From Acidobacteriota bacterium (GTDB lineage Bacteria; Acidobacteriota; Blastocatellia; Pyrinomonadales; Pyrinomonadaceae): a DNA stretch of 5,594 nt. The notes under the pieces were generated by a model that ran no database searches, was not told where the DNA came from, and was given only the letters and a program-made list of their open reading frames with translations. The stretch spans positions 1 to 5,594 of the forward strand of contig JADYZI010000131.1 of NCBI GenBank assembly GCA_020853255.1. Reading direction: 5' to 3'. Below, piece after piece: positions 4,990-5,594 of this stretch. A program made the translations under genes and the position numbers. Each line of letters begins with the position of its first letter. The stretch's first letter is position 1.

Positions 4990-5508
4990 ATGGAATTCCT
5001 TATTCCCGGCCTCATACTTGTCGGAATCATGGCATGGGCATCGACAAAAATAAAACGCAATGCTGCAAAGGCATTTGAAGCTGAAGAGATCGAAACGCCC
5101 GAGTATACTCTCTCAAAGCCGGACGGTTTTCTTTCTATTGTCGATCCGCCGAACGGCCTTTTATTCTCGGCCTATTCAAAAGAATTCGGCGAAGGCGAGG
5201 CCAACCGGGTCCGCCGCGCGACCGCTCAACTTCGCCGTCTTCCGGGCACATCCGTGAACCAGGCCGCGAAGCAGGCAAAGGCCGGAGTTTCGGAACTGAT
5301 CTCAGAAGATATTGGTATCATCGGCGGCCGCAAATGCGCTACCATTGTTACTAAGCGGCTGCTGGATGGTATCCCGCTTGAGAGCTGCTACAAGATACTT
5401 GAGGGAAACGGCGGCATTTATCAGCTCGTGGTCGATATTCTGCCCCAGTACCACGATGACTTCCGGGCGAAAGCCGATCACATGATCGACAGCTTCCTAC
5501 TTAACTGA
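4990..5508 (+). CDS. Small single-pass membrane protein of unknown function, coupled to rlmN
   Basis: I do not recognise this 172-residue protein. The ATG at 4990 is preferred over the in-frame ATG at 4927, because the latter lies within rlmN and would add 21 polar residues before the membrane segment; 4990 lies 5 nt after the rlmN stop. Residues 3-18 form one hydrophobic helix, followed by KIKR, so the positive-inside rule places the remainder in the cytoplasm. After a Glu-rich linker, residues about 44-172 look like a compact alpha/beta domain. It starts PDGFLSIVDPPNGLLFS, has a helical RRATAQLRRL region, and ends YKILEGNGGIYQLVVDILPQYHDDFRAKADHMIDSFLL. That ending resembles the closing strand and helix of DcrB/PsbP-like (Mog1/PsbP-fold) domains, a low-confidence suggestion. 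Two cysteines (116, 133) are present. There is no clear ribosome binding site; reinitiation after rlmN is likely. Confidence 0.82.
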   Translation: MEFLIPGLILVGIMAWASTKIKRNAAKAFEAEEIETPEYTLSKPDGFLSIVDPPNGLLFSAYSKEFGEGEANRVRRATAQLRRLPGTSVNQAAKQAKAGVSELISEDIGIIGGRKCATIVTKRLLDGIPLESCYKILEGNGGIYQLVVDILPQYHDDFRAKADHMIDSFLLN

Positions 5509-5537
5509 ACTACCTCCCGCATCTAATTCGAATTGTT

Positions 5538-5594
5538 ATGCAGTATCGCAATCCGATCATTCTATTTTTTGCTATATTTTTCCTGAGCTTTCTA
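5538..5594 (+). CDS. Start of a gene with a hydrophobic N-terminus, cut by the window end
   Basis: The ATG at 5538 opens 19 codons to the window edge. They encode a short polar start (MQYRNP) and then an unbroken hydrophobic run rich in Ile, Leu and Phe, typical of a signal peptide or a first membrane helix. It lies 29 bp after the upstream stop codon on the same strand, so it may belong to the rlmN transcript. No clear ribosome binding site is seen. The palindrome AATTCGAATT (5525-5534) sits directly before it. The product cannot be named from this fragment. Confidence 0.5.
   Translation, partial: MQYRNPIILFFAIFFLSFL

Overview
The window looks like ordinary chromosome from a moderately GC-rich, Gram-negative-type bacterium. 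The protein styles (a PD40/TolB-type propeller, a DapF with a particular active-site pattern, an exported NTF2-like protein) and the hairpin-rich intergenic DNA suggest Acidobacteriota, perhaps Blastocatellia/Pyrinomonadales. That placement is inference from protein style; there is no rRNA or other marker here to fix it.

Layout, left to right. (1) The 3' part of a PD40/TolB-like beta-propeller gene on +, ending at 916. (2) A 315-bp gap holding a chain of at least six short hairpins between about 974 and 1174. (3) dapF on + (1232-2083), in which the two positions that normally carry the catalytic cysteines are both serine. (4) A 27-bp gap with a perfect 7-bp-stem hairpin between convergent genes. 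(5) On -, a two-gene exported unit: a DNA/RNA non-specific endonuclease lipoprotein (2650-3549), followed with an ATGA overlap by a secreted NTF2-like protein (2111-2653). The nuclease frame is split by one in-frame TAA at 3403-3405, so it is a pseudogene, a sequence error or a recoded gene. Without the stop it reads as a complete lipoprotein nuclease with DRGH, Asn and Glu active-site residues. (6) A 346-bp divergent gap with GGCTGAG direct repeats, a large inverted repeat made of three 9-mer units per arm, and smaller dyads. (7) rlmN on + (3896-4984), followed 5 nt later by a small single-pass membrane protein of unknown function (4990-5508). (8) The first 19 codons of another gene with a hydrophobic N-terminus (5538 to the window end).

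The genes do not form one obvious pathway. dapF serves the meso-diaminopimelate/lysine branch if it is a true epimerase, rlmN modifies 23S rRNA and tRNA, and the nuclease/NTF2 pair is exported. I see no CRISPR array, transposase, tRNA or rRNA. The points most worth checking are the Ser/Ser DapF, the single stop in an otherwise intact nuclease, and the two kinds of intergenic hairpin element.
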